Assembly: GCF_001879105.1 (NCBI RefSeq)
Contig: NZ_MLCF01000067.1
Location: 18,577-82,576 of the forward strand
DNA from: Mangrovactinospora gilvigrisea
GTDB lineage: Bacteria; Actinomycetota; Actinomycetes; Streptomycetales; Streptomycetaceae
Length of the DNA: 64,000 nt
Reading direction: 5' to 3'
In this document: one piece after another, positions 7,279 to 15,395 of the stretch
How the letters are laid out: each line of letters begins with the position of its first letter
How positions within the stretch are numbered: the first letter of the stretch is position 1
Made by a program: the position numbers and the translations under genes
The notes under the pieces: generated by a model
What the model was told of the DNA's origin: nothing
Seen by the model: the letters and a program-made list of their open reading frames with translations, nothing else
Databases searched by the model: none

Positions 7279-8325
7279 CTACGGCTGACGCCTCAGCCGT
7301 CCCGTCAGGTGGCCGGCGAGCGGACGGAACCGGCCTCGCCTGAGTATCGCGGTCAGGTCGGGCACCGCCTCCGACGGGGCGATAGCTCTGCTCCAGTCGA
7401 AGGGCCGGCGCCGCAGCGCGAAGAACGGGTCGAACCCGGCGGCAGCGACCTTGCGGTCCTCGACGCGCAGCAGACCCCGGTGGTGGCTGTAGCGCAGGCA
7501 CAGCGGGGCTGCCGGCGGGTGGTTGAGGTACTCGGCCCACCGGCAGCCGGTCGGGTGCGGGCAGGTGTCGATCCCGCTGTTGCACCGGTGGCACAGCAGG
7601 CCGCGGACTGCCCCGGCGAAGTGATCGTGGTCAACCTCGGTGCCCAACCGGGACCCGCACGCTCCGCACATCGGCCCGAACTCGCTTGTCAGTCGGGCGC
7701 GCAGCCGCCCGGCCTTGGTCGTGCTGGGCGGCGGCGGCCACTGGCCGCAGCGGACCTGGTGCGGGCAGCGCTCCCGCAGGGGAACCTCGATCGGATCCCG
7801 GACCCGGTCGGTCAGCGTCACCGTCCAACCGTGCGCGCGGACCCCGTCGTGTCCCGGCGCGGCGGCGGAGCCGCGCGGTGGCTGCAGGCGATAGCGGATG
7901 CCGTCGCCCCACCAGTGGCACCACTGGCGGTGCTCAAGAGGCCCAGCCGCGGGCCCGCCAGGGTCGCACAGCATCCGCGGCCCGGTCCGCAGATGGTAGC
8001 GGCCGTCGTCGCCCAGCACGGCCACCCGCGGCGTCACCGCCTCGGGTGTCAACTCCGCGTCGACGGGGCAGCGATACCGGCTCTGCTCACACACCAGCTC
8101 CTCGACCTCGGTGTAGTCGCAGCACCGAAGATGACGCCACAACAGGTTCTCCCTGCGCGGCTCCGGCAGGTCCTCCAACGCCTCCGCGGCCGACGGAGGA
8201 GGGCCGTGGCCGAGGCAGCCCTCGCCGCGGCCGGCCGACCGGTGATGCGGATCGTGCGACACCAGCGGCACCGGCGGCCGACGCCGGAACCAACCCTGCC
8301 GCGGGCGAGCGGAACGGGTCGTCAT
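7279..8325 (-). CDS. Recombination endonuclease VII-like HNH/treble-clef nuclease
   Basis: The last third carries CGACGSRLGTEVDHDHFAG followed by VRGLLCHRCNSGID. This is the Cys-x2-Cys, DHDH, Cys-x2-Cys-Asn zinc and catalytic arrangement of endonuclease VII-type nucleases, which cut branched or other DNA structures in phages and mobile elements. The upstream 200 residues contain other Cys/His (HLRCCDYTEVEELVCEQSRYRC, HRQWCHWWGDG) and may form a second zinc site or target-recognition part. I place the start at the ATG at 8325; an in-frame GTG lies three codons earlier. Total 348 residues, longer than the bare nuclease domain. It converges on the PAPS-reductase-like gene. Confidence 0.7.
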   Translation of the reverse strand: MTTRSARPRQGWFRRRPPVPLVSHDPHHRSAGRGEGCLGHGPPPSAAEALEDLPEPRRENLLWRHLRCCDYTEVEELVCEQSRYRCPVDAELTPEAVTPRVAVLGDDGRYHLRTGPRMLCDPGGPAAGPLEHRQWCHWWGDGIRYRLQPPRGSAAAPGHDGVRAHGWTVTLTDRVRDPIEVPLRERCPHQVRCGQWPPPPSTTKAGRLRARLTSEFGPMCGACGSRLGTEVDHDHFAGAVRGLLCHRCNSGIDTCPHPTGCRWAEYLNHPPAAPLCLRYSHHRGLLRVEDRKVAAAGFDPFFALRRRPFDWSRAIAPSEAVPDLTAILRRGRFRPLAGHLTGRLRRQP

Positions 8326-8466
8326 CCCGGTCACGCTAGGCCCGCCCACCGACACCTCCGAGGTGGCGGCGTGCGGATCCGCAGCCGCCTCCTACAAGCG
8401 CCCCCTGGGCGGGTCGCCGTCTCTCGCCCGGGATCAGTGTCAGTGGTGCGCGGCATAGTAGAGGGC

Positions 8467-8652
8467 ATGCAGTGGTTCCCCGAACGCCAACACACCCGGC
8501 GCCGCGTCCCCTTGAGGCTCGACGTTCTGCCGCTGGCGGTCCTGCACGTGCTGCTGTGGATGTGCCTTGGCATTCGGCTCGCGTCATGCTCGGTATACCC
8601 ACGCGCACTGCCGCGGCTCGAATCGCCGCTCGCCGCTGCCGCCTGCAGTTGA
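8467..8652 (+). CDS. Possible small membrane peptide (61 aa)
   Basis: A short open frame begins at an ATG preceded by AGAGGG. Its product has a positively charged N-terminus (MQWFPERQHTRRRVPLRL) and one hydrophobic segment (DVLPLAVLHVLLWMCLGIRL). That pattern suits a single-pass membrane peptide, but there is no family match and codon bias is weak, so this could be chance. Confidence 0.3.
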   Translation: MQWFPERQHTRRRVPLRLDVLPLAVLHVLLWMCLGIRLASCSVYPRALPRLESPLAAAACS

Positions 8653-8760
8653 GATCCCTCTCCCGTTGCCCTGGGCGCGGGGAGGAACCACGCGTGCCCC
8701 CGTCCGGGAGGGCTTTCGGCGCCTCTCACGCCCCTCGACGGTCCTTCGAGGGAAGTCTCT

Positions 8761-8964
8761 ATGCGCAACAAGATCAAGGCTGTCTTCCGGCGCGTCATCG
8801 ACGCGCGACGCGATGAGCACGAGGCGGCAGTGCCCGACCCGGCCTCGGTGGCCGCACAGGAAACTCACAAGCCTGGGCTGCGCAGTTCCATCGCCCGAGG
8901 GCTTGCGGAGGGAGCCGCGCGCGAAGCGGTGCGCGAGATCATCGAATTGTTCTGGGGCAACTGA
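8761..8964 (+). CDS. Hypothetical small protein (67 aa)
   Basis: A clear GAGGGAAG ribosome binding site precedes the ATG, and a strong hairpin follows the stop, so this looks like a complete one-gene unit. The protein is charged and helical (MRNKIKAVFRRVIDARRDEHE at the start, EGAAREAVREIIELFWGN at the end). The amphipathic C-terminal helix could bind a membrane or partner. Family unknown. Confidence 0.55.
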   Translation: MRNKIKAVFRRVIDARRDEHEAAVPDPASVAAQETHKPGLRSSIARGLAEGAAREAVREIIELFWGN

Positions 8965-8978
8965 CCACCCGGTGCCTG

Positions 8979-9004
8979 GGGCGATCCGCCGCCGCGGATC
9001 GCCC
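8979..9004 (+). terminator. Hairpin terminator after the small gene at 8761
   Basis: GGGCGATCCG (8979-8988) pairs perfectly with CGGATCGCCC (8995-9004) with a 6-nt loop, 14 bases after the stop at 8964. It has no T-tract. It separates this gene from the convergent end of the pilus operon at 9189. Confidence 0.65.
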
Positions 9005-9188
9005 GGGGCCGCGTCACGGGACCGCGGCCAGAGGGGTGTTCGGCGCCAGCGGGCGCCGTGGCCGGACCCGTGCCTCGTTGAAGGAACGGCAGCTCCGGCC
9101 CGGCTCGGCATCTGCTCACGCGGCGCGCAGCCGCCCCAAGGAATCGCCGGCGTTGGCCTGCGAGCGTCGCGGCGGTGCTGCCGGCCCA

Positions 9189-12100
9189 TCATGCCGAGGC
9201 GCGGCGACGGCCGTGCAGCAGCTCCTCCAGGAGTTCGACGGTTTCCTCCTGAGGGTCGACGCCCAGCTGTTCGTTGATGGCATTCAGCCTGAGCATCGCA
9301 CGGTGGAGTCCTTCGCTGTCGCCGCTGGCTGCGTGGATGCGGAACAGGTCTTGGAAGAGCAGTTCTGCGTCCGGCAGGGCGCCGAGGCCCTTGGTAGCTG
9401 CCGCCGCGGCGGTGCGGTAGTCGCCGGCCTCCAGGCGGCGCACCGCCAGCTCGTGGGCGACATCCAGGACCGAGGAGACCATCTCCTGGATGACCGGTTC
9501 GGCCCAGGCGTAGCGGGCGGGGTCGATGCCTGCGAACGGCCGCCCTCGCACCAGCGCCAGGGCGCGGGCCAGTGCCAGGTCCTCGGCCTCGCCGCTGCGG
9601 TGCATGCCCTGCTGGTACAGCTCCTGAAAGAGCATCCAGTCGCAGGAGACCAGCGGCCCCAGGGCGTAGGCGCCGCCGGTGATGGGCGGCAGGTAAGGCT
9701 GGGCCGGCTGGTCGTCGGTGGCCTCGGTGGTGCCCAGCCAGCGGCGCAGCTTGGAGATCGTGGTGTTGCGGGTGCCGGCGGTGACGCGGCGGCCGGGGGA
9801 GACGGCCTCGTCCATGGCCTGGAAGGTCAGCCCGGGGTTGAGGACCATCCACGCGGCGGTCTCGGTCAGGGCCCGGGTGCGGCCGGGCTCCACGGTGCCG
9901 CGGGCACCGGCCACCTCCACCGGGCCGAGCAGCAGCACGGTGGGATGCGGGCTGTCGGGGACCGGCTGCTGGAGGGCAGTGAGGATGTGCCGCGCAGCGT
10001 CCTGATCCGCCTGCGGGACCGGGCTGTTGTGCGCGAGCGAGAGATGCGCAGCGCGGCCAATCGGCCCCTCGGGCTCGGCCTCGTCGGGTTGCTGCGAGAC
10101 GGCTCCCGGCGACGCGGCGGCCTCCGCGTCTGCAGCATCGGGCAGGGTGGGCGCCGCGGGTGGGGAGACGGCGAAGCTGTCGTCGTCCTCGCCCTGCGAA
10201 GCGCTCGGAGCGTTCCGGGTATCCAGATCGCCAACGGGAATCGGGTCGATCCCGCCATTCCCTGCCTCCGCGCTCCCGTGGGGGAACGGCTGAGGGGCGG
10301 CGGGCCGGGCCGACTCGGGCTGCGCCCAGCTGGGCGCGGGCACGTCATCGGTGCGGGCCGCGGTCTCCAGCAGTGCCAGGAGCTTGGCGTAGGCGTCGGG
10401 CTCCAACCGCTGCAGGACCACCGGGATGTCCAGGCCCGGCAGGTCGAAGGCGGCGTCGGGCTCGGCCGGCAGGATCCAGGTCCCGGCCACCTGCAGCGCC
10501 GGATCGGCGGAGGCGACCACGGCGACCGCGCTGCGCGGCTGCTCGCTGACCATGGCGGCCAGCTGGGCAGCGTCGGTAGAACCGAGCGCGGCGCCGGACA
10601 GCAGCACAGTCGGGGTGAAGGCGTCGGCGCCGACAGCCTCCAGGCGGGCCTCGCGCAGGCTTGCGTGCGGGCTCGCGGCGAGGGCGTCGCGCTGGAAGGA
10701 GGCGTGCACGGCCAGTTCGGCGATCGCCGGGGCGGACGTCGCATAGTGCGTCAGGTGCGCGAACGGCTCCTGGAGTTCGCTGCCCGTACCGGTGACCACC
10801 ACTCCGATCCCGTCGGTCAGCTGGCTGGCGGCCAGCTCGACCGCCAGCGCCAGCAGCACCTCGTGGACCTGGTCCTGGTCGCCGTCCAGCTGCAGGATGC
10901 CCAGGGCCTCGAGGTCGACCAGGACCGGGTCCCCGGTGTCCTCGGTGTGGCCGATGCTCACCAGAGCCGGATAGGGCGCGGGCAACTCCCGCGCCTCGGC
11001 CGCGGCGAGGATCTCGGTGCTGCGCGGGGGGCACAGCCAGTGCCCCAGGTCGCCGTCGACGGCGCGGAACGGCGGCAGCGGCGGCGCCGGTTCAGCCAGC
11101 CGCAGCTCGACGCCGTGGGCGGACAGCACGGCGGCGGCGATCTCGGGCAGCGGCCGTCCGGCCTGCTTGAGGTGGGCCGCCAGGGTGCGCAGCGCCCGGT
11201 CGACGAGCTCCACCTCCATCAGGGGCTGTTCCGCGACCCGCATCTGCTGCTCGAAGTCGCCGAGCGGTCCGTCGGGCATGGGAATGCGTTGCTTGTGGCG
11301 GCGGCGCCGCTGCTGGACCAGGCGACGGGAGCCGAGCAGCAGCAGCACGGAGGCGGCCAGCACGCCGCCGGCGGCCGCGGCTTCCACCACGCGTGTATCG
11401 GAGTGAGCTTTGACCTGCGCCCGCCCGGCAGCGGAGGGCGCCGGCGTGGCGGGGGACGCAGACTCGGCCGGTTGGCGCGGGTCGGCAGGCGGCCGGGAGG
11501 CGCTGCCTGGCGTGGCCGCGGGCGAGTGGGGAGCCAGACCGGCGCCCGCGTGGCCCGTGGTGTGCGGTGCCGGTGTGGTCGGGGCGGCGTGGTGCTGCGA
11601 CGGTGCGGGGGTCGCTGCGGGGATGCGTGGGTCGGCCGGCCGCGACGTCGTGGGCGCGGGGGAGTGGGTGGTGAGTCCGCCGGCGCCCTGCTGCGCGGGC
11701 GAGGAGGCGTGCGGCCGGGAGGCGGCAGGACCGGGTGTGTGCGAGGGCGCCGGCGCCGTCTGGTGCGGTACGGGTGCGGTGGGCCGCGTCTGCCGGTGGG
11801 GGGCCTGGGCCGCCGGCGGCTTGGCGTGCGGCAGCTTCAGGATCCAGCCGGGCAGGATCAGGTTCGGGTTCTTCAGGTGGTTCAGGTGCGCGATCTGCGG
11901 ATAGCGGGCCGGGTCGCCCAGGCGGGCCTTGGCGATGCTCCACAAGGAGTCGCCCTGGCGGACCGTCACCTGGGCGGCGGCCGGCGGCACCGGGACGGTG
12001 GCCGCAGTGACGTCGACGTGGTCCGCGCCCAGCATGCCCCCGGCGCCTGGTGTCGCGGCGGGGGCCGCCGACGGCGCGTGAGGGGGCGTCGGGAGTGCGG

Positions 12101-12797
12101 CGGGGGTGGTGGCCGTCGCGGAGGTTGCGGTGGTGGGCAGGGCCAGGACCCAGCCGGGCTGCAGAGCCTGACCCGCGTCGAAGACCTGACCGTCGGCCAT
12201 GACCGCGCCTTCGTTGGCCTGCGCGATCTCCTTCCAGCGCTGGCCCGCGCCCAGGTGCTGCTCGGCGATGTCCCACAGCGTCTCGGTGCCCGCCACCGTG
12301 TGAGCCGGCCCCACCGTCGCGGCGGCGGGCACGGCGGGGGTCTGATGGGTGCGCGCGGCCCCCGTGCCGGCCTGCGGAAGCGCCGAAGCGGTCGCGGCCT
12401 GGGCCGGGTTGGCTGCCTGGGCCACCGGCGATCCGAAAAGGATCAGGGCGCCCAGCAGGGTGGAGGCCAGACGTCGCGAGCCGCCGAGCATCGGCAGCCG
12501 GCGGATCCGCACCCCGGCCAGAAGCGCAGCCAACTCCAAGACGGTGGACAGCGCAAAGACGGCCCAGGCGATCCACCCGACCAGGCTCAGGACGGTCAGC
12601 AGCACGCTGCCGTCGTCGATGGAGGTGAAGGAGGCGAGCAGCTGGGTGAAGGCCGGCCCGCTGGTGGGCAGGTGACCGAACCGCAGCAGGGCGTACGGCA
12701 GGCCGCCCAGGAGCGCGGCAAGCGCCACCAGCGCCCCAACGGCGGCCGGCAGCGCCCGAAGCCTGCGACGGCTACTGGGAAAACCCGGGTGGGTCAC
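9189..12797 (-). CDS. Giant membrane protein with two LysM domains and a C-terminal BTAD-type domain
   Basis: 1202 residues, the last gene of the pilus operon. In order: two membrane segments (about residues 16-38 and 64-95), two LysM modules (HTVAGTETLWDIAEQHLG and VTVRQGDSLWSIAKARLG) that bind peptidoglycan, a Pro/Ala-rich linker, and another membrane segment (VLAASVLLLLGSRRLVQ, about 480). A large cytoplasmic region follows and ends in a BTAD-like part (LVSCDWMLFQELYQQG ... RPFAGIDPARYAWAEP ... VRRLEAGDYRTAA ... LGVDPQEETVELLEEL). BTAD domains are known from SARP-type regulators. LysM-BTAD proteins of this kind occur beside Tad genes in actinomycetes. It may link cell-wall state to pilus assembly or expression, which is inference. 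Its start overlaps the previous stop by four bases (12794-12797). Confidence 0.8.
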   Translation of the reverse strand: MTHPGFPSSRRRLRALPAAVGALVALAALLGGLPYALLRFGHLPTSGPAFTQLLASFTSIDDGSVLLTVLSLVGWIAWAVFALSTVLELAALLAGVRIRRLPMLGGSRRLASTLLGALILFGSPVAQAANPAQAATASALPQAGTGAARTHQTPAVPAAATVGPAHTVAGTETLWDIAEQHLGAGQRWKEIAQANEGAVMADGQVFDAGQALQPGWVLALPTTATSATATTPAALPTPPHAPSAAPAATPGAGGMLGADHVDVTAATVPVPPAAAQVTVRQGDSLWSIAKARLGDPARYPQIAHLNHLKNPNLILPGWILKLPHAKPPAAQAPHRQTRPTAPVPHQTAPAPSHTPGPAASRPHASSPAQQGAGGLTTHSPAPTTSRPADPRIPAATPAPSQHHAAPTTPAPHTTGHAGAGLAPHSPAATPGSASRPPADPRQPAESASPATPAPSAAGRAQVKAHSDTRVVEAAAAGGVLAASVLLLLGSRRLVQQRRRRHKQRIPMPDGPLGDFEQQMRVAEQPLMEVELVDRALRTLAAHLKQAGRPLPEIAAAVLSAHGVELRLAEPAPPLPPFRAVDGDLGHWLCPPRSTEILAAAEARELPAPYPALVSIGHTEDTGDPVLVDLEALGILQLDGDQDQVHEVLLALAVELAASQLTDGIGVVVTGTGSELQEPFAHLTHYATSAPAIAELAVHASFQRDALAASPHASLREARLEAVGADAFTPTVLLSGAALGSTDAAQLAAMVSEQPRSAVAVVASADPALQVAGTWILPAEPDAAFDLPGLDIPVVLQRLEPDAYAKLLALLETAARTDDVPAPSWAQPESARPAAPQPFPHGSAEAGNGGIDPIPVGDLDTRNAPSASQGEDDDSFAVSPPAAPTLPDAADAEAAASPGAVSQQPDEAEPEGPIGRAAHLSLAHNSPVPQADQDAARHILTALQQPVPDSPHPTVLLLGPVEVAGARGTVEPGRTRALTETAAWMVLNPGLTFQAMDEAVSPGRRVTAGTRNTTISKLRRWLGTTEATDDQPAQPYLPPITGGAYALGPLVSCDWMLFQELYQQGMHRSGEAEDLALARALALVRGRPFAGIDPARYAWAEPVIQEMVSSVLDVAHELAVRRLEAGDYRTAAAAATKGLGALPDAELLFQDLFRIHAASGDSEGLHRAMLRLNAINEQLGVDPQEETVELLEELLHGRRRASA

Positions 12798-13264
12798 TGG
12801 CGTACTCCTCCGATGCCGTACACGAGCTCCGCCCGGCCCTGCCCAGACACCTGCCAGTTGATGCCGAGCATGCCGATCAGCTTGGGATGATAGGTGTCGT
12901 GCACGGCCACCGACAGGGTGCGGCCGCCGTCGGCGATCCCCACGGTGCCCTGGACCCCAGCGGAGGTCAGGTAGCGGCGCGCGGCGGCGGCAGCCTGGTC
13001 GCGATCGACCTGGACGGAACCGTCGGCGATCGCATCCGGCACATCCAACGCCTGCGCCCCGGCCCGGGCGGCCTCCTGGGCCAGCGACTTGGCGCGGTCG
13101 ACGGCCTCGGCCTTGCCGGCGCCATCGACCGCCAGACCGATGATCGCGAACAGGCCGATGGCCGTCACCGCGAGCAGCAACGAGATCGCTCCTCGCTCAC
13201 CGGCCAGCCGGGCCGCTGCTCGGCAGCGGGACAGCCGCTGGGTGAGCAGGTGACAGATCCTCAT
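12794..13264 (-). CDS. TadG-like pilus assembly protein
   Basis: 156 residues starting MRICHLLTQRLSR, at the ATG that overlaps the preceding stop (ATGA) and has GGAGCG before it. A hydrophobic segment follows the short basic N-terminus (GAISLLLAVTAIGLFAIIGLAVDGAGKAEAVDRA, about residues 27-60). This is the typical TadE/TadG N-terminal helix with G-x-I-S before it. The rest is a small extracytoplasmic domain (AAAAARRYLTSAGVQGTVGI). TadG-type proteins act as minor pseudopilin-like parts of Tad pili. It lies between a TadE-like gene and the LysM-BTAD gene, with overlaps at both ends. Confidence 0.75.
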   Translation of the reverse strand: MRICHLLTQRLSRCRAAARLAGERGAISLLLAVTAIGLFAIIGLAVDGAGKAEAVDRAKSLAQEAARAGAQALDVPDAIADGSVQVDRDQAAAAARRYLTSAGVQGTVGIADGGRTLSVAVHDTYHPKLIGMLGINWQVSGQGRAELVYGIGGVRQ

Positions 13265-13725
13265 CAGCGCTCCCGGTAGGCATCGACGGGCGAGGAGAAG
13301 GTGGAGGCAAGCGTCACCGATCCCGGCAGCGGCACCCCGAACATCACATCGGAGAGGTTCTCGGTGCACCGCACGCCGGCCGTGACCATGCCCGAGGTGC
13401 CCAGCGGCGTGCTGAACCCGTTGACGTTGATGTTGACCCCGCTGTCGGCGCACTTCAGGTGCTGCTGGCCAAGGACCTGCACGGCCATCGCATGGCCCCG
13501 CGCCGAGGCGTCGCCGGCGGTCCGCGCGAGCGAGGCCTCGCGTGCTGCCGAGCGGGCCGCCAGGTCGACCGCGCTGCGGGCCAGAGCGACCCGGCCGGCC
13601 ATGATGGCCAGCCCCAGAATCCCGAAGATCACCGGGGCGAGGATCGCCGCCTCCAGCGACAGGCTCCCGCGCGATCCCGCGCCGCGTCCGTGCCTGATCA
13701 GCCGCATGGCCATTCCCCCCGTCAT
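13264..13725 (-). CDS. TadE-like pseudopilin
   Basis: About 153 residues. I use the ATG at 13725, which overlaps the upstream stop (ATGA); ATGs at 13713 and 13707 are alternatives. After a short basic N-terminus comes GSLSLEAAILAPVIFGILGLAIMAGRVALARSAVDLAARSAAREAS. This is a TadE-type helix with the Glu expected five residues into the mature helix. The external part has two Cys (LKCADSG, GVRCTENL) that could form a disulfide. It belongs to the Tad pilus operon as a minor subunit. Confidence 0.75.
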   Translation of the reverse strand: MTGGMAMRLIRHGRGAGSRGSLSLEAAILAPVIFGILGLAIMAGRVALARSAVDLAARSAAREASLARTAGDASARGHAMAVQVLGQQHLKCADSGVNINVNGFSTPLGTSGMVTAGVRCTENLSDVMFGVPLPGSVTLASTFSSPVDAYRER

Positions 13726-14168
13726 CCGTTCTGCTTGCCGGTGAAGACCTCGCGCGGCCCGGACGCCGACTGGCTGATGTGCACCACCAGGCCCGGCACG
13801 ATCGTCGGCATCGCGCCGGTGACCGTCACCCTGATCTGCCGACCGCCGCTGATCCCGATGTGATAAGTCGTCAGCCCACCCACCTGGGACAGGTACTGGC
13901 GGGCGGCGATCTCCCCCGCTCCCAGCGAGGCGCCGTCCAGGCGGGCCGCGTCCACGCCCTGCTGGGCCGCGTGCATGGCCACATCCCGGGAGTAGAACCA
14001 CAGCGCTGCGTGGATGGTCATGAACAGCACCAGCAGCACCACCGGAACGACGACGGCCGCCTCGATGGACGCCGAACCCTGCTCCCTGCGCCCCACTGCG
14101 GGCACCAGACGCGCCGCAAGGCGGCGCACCGCAGCGGATGGCCGCGACGTGTCCAGGTGCTGGGCCAC
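13722..14168 (-). CDS. TadE-like pseudopilin
   Basis: 148 residues. The N-terminal 30 residues are basic, followed by GSASIEAAVVVPVVLLVLFMTIHAALWFYSRDVAMHAAQQGVDAAR. This is the TadE family helix with SIEAA at its start. The extracytoplasmic remainder is a small beta-rich domain (YHIGISGGRQIRVTVTGAM). It overlaps the next gene by four bases and follows the Flp-like pilin gene after about 76 bases. Confidence 0.8.
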   Translation of the reverse strand: MAQHLDTSRPSAAVRRLAARLVPAVGRREQGSASIEAAVVVPVVLLVLFMTIHAALWFYSRDVAMHAAQQGVDAARLDGASLGAGEIAARQYLSQVGGLTTYHIGISGGRQIRVTVTGAMPTIVPGLVVHISQSASGPREVFTGKQNG

Positions 14169-14244
14169 GGATGTAGTCCCTTCTGCGGGTCGGCCCGCAC
14201 GGGGCGGGGAGACAAGGAGGCCGGGCTGTGTCGAGACGTGCGGC

Positions 14245-14436
14245 CTAGGGAATGGCGTCGGCCTTCGCGCGGGCCTTGGCGACCAAAATCCCGGCGACGA
14301 TCCCCGCGATGACCACCAGCGTGGCGACGACGATGGCCAGTTCGGTCGAGATCGCCCCCTTCTCCCGCGCCGTGTCCCGTGCGAGTTGCGCGCGGCCCTT
14401 CAGCGCGGTCCAGGCGATCAGCAGTAGTGCGTTCAT
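14245..14436 (-). CDS. Flp-like pilin subunit
   Basis: 63 residues. The start ATG at 14436 has GGAGGGG a few bases upstream; a TTG at 14448 is also in frame. The sequence ends with KGAISTELAIVVATLVVIAGIVAGILVAKARAKADAIP. This has a G-A-x-S-T-E entry to one hydrophobic helix, as in Flp/Tad prepilins, where cleavage occurs after the Gly. It sits between the platform protein TadC and the TadE genes, the normal place for the major pilin. The N-terminal leader is unusually long and hydrophobic for a Flp prepilin. No prepilin peptidase gene is seen nearby. Confidence 0.65.
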   Translation of the reverse strand: MNALLLIAWTALKGRAQLARDTAREKGAISTELAIVVATLVVIAGIVAGILVAKARAKADAIP

Positions 14437-14483
14437 GAACCCCTCCAAGGATTCTGCGTGCGTCGGCGGAGAGACCGCCGAGT

Positions 14484-15395
14484 TCAGCTGTGGATCAGGG
14501 CGTTGGCCACCGGGTAGCCGATGTAGACGGTCATCAGCAGGACGAGCATCGTCACCGGGAAGATCATTTTCTCGCTGGCGCGGTTGGCCTCCGTCTCCTC
14601 CTGCGCCGCGGTGGCCACGCGCAGCGACCGGGCCTGGGCGTGCAGGGTCTGCTGGACCGCGGCCCCGTCGTCACCGGCCAGCGAGACGATGTCGGCGGCG
14701 TCCCGCAGCTCCGGCAGCGCCAGCTCCTCCGCCAGGTGCTGCAATGCCCGCCACGGGTGCACGCCCTGCAGAGTCGCCTGCGACAGGGTTTCCCGGATAC
14801 GGGCGAAGACCCAGGAGTCGCCGGCGTTCGAGGCGCGCTCCAGGGCCTGGGCGGGACCGGCGTCCGCAGCGCGCTCGAGCGCCACCAGCTCCAGGAAAGC
14901 GGCGATCGCGTAGCGGAAGTCATTGCGGCCCTCGCTGGCCTGGCCGCGCGCGGACAGGTCGGGGATGAAGTAGAAGAGCACGGCCAGGCCGACCGCGACG
15001 AACCCGGGCACCGACCAGCCCAGGGACAGCCCGGCCACAGTGAGGACCGCATTGCCCAGCAGCGGCAGGAGCAACCCGTAGAGCCCCGCGGCGACCTGGG
15101 TCCCCAGGTGCCGCTCGGGAGTGCGGCCCAACAGCTTCAGGTCGCGGTCCGGGACGCGCACCCGCAGCCCGGTGTGCGCCAAGACCACGAGGCCGATCTT
15201 GTCGAGCATCCCCGCCGCGGTCTGCGGGCCCGGCCGCGCGGCGGCGATCGTCCCGCTGTGCTGGGCGGAGGCGTCCAGCCGGGCCAGCACGTCGCCCACA
15301 TCGGGGCGGCTGGGCAGCAACTCCCGCAGCACCACCAGCAGGCCCAGCCCCACCAGTGCTCCGGTCACCATCGCGGGTACCGACCAACCCATCAC
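14484..15395 (-). CDS. TadC-like inner-membrane platform protein (type II secretion F family)
   Basis: 303 residues. Features are an N-terminal membrane segment (MVTGALVGLGLLVVLRELL), two central ones (about residues 100-145), and a cytoplasmic helical part with AIAAFLELVALERAADAGPAQALERA ... LQHLAEELALPELRDAADIVSLAGDDGAAVQQTL. A final hydrophobic helix (MIFPVTMLVLLMTVYIGYPVANAL) closes it. This is the GspF/TadC layout. In Tad systems TadB and TadC form the membrane platform driven by the TadA ATPase. It overlaps the TadB-like gene by four bases. Confidence 0.85.
   Translation of the reverse strand: MMGWSVPAMVTGALVGLGLLVVLRELLPSRPDVGDVLARLDASAQHSGTIAAARPGPQTAAGMLDKIGLVVLAHTGLRVRVPDRDLKLLGRTPERHLGTQVAAGLYGLLLPLLGNAVLTVAGLSLGWSVPGFVAVGLAVLFYFIPDLSARGQASEGRNDFRYAIAAFLELVALERAADAGPAQALERASNAGDSWVFARIRETLSQATLQGVHPWRALQHLAEELALPELRDAADIVSLAGDDGAAVQQTLHAQARSLRVATAAQEETEANRASEKMIFPVTMLVLLMTVYIGYPVANALIHS

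Noticed and set aside
9036..12890. A 1284-codon open frame on the + strand opposite the LysM-BTAD gene
   Set aside because: It is a shadow of strong G/C third-position bias. The minus-strand frame has recognisable domains and operon overlaps.
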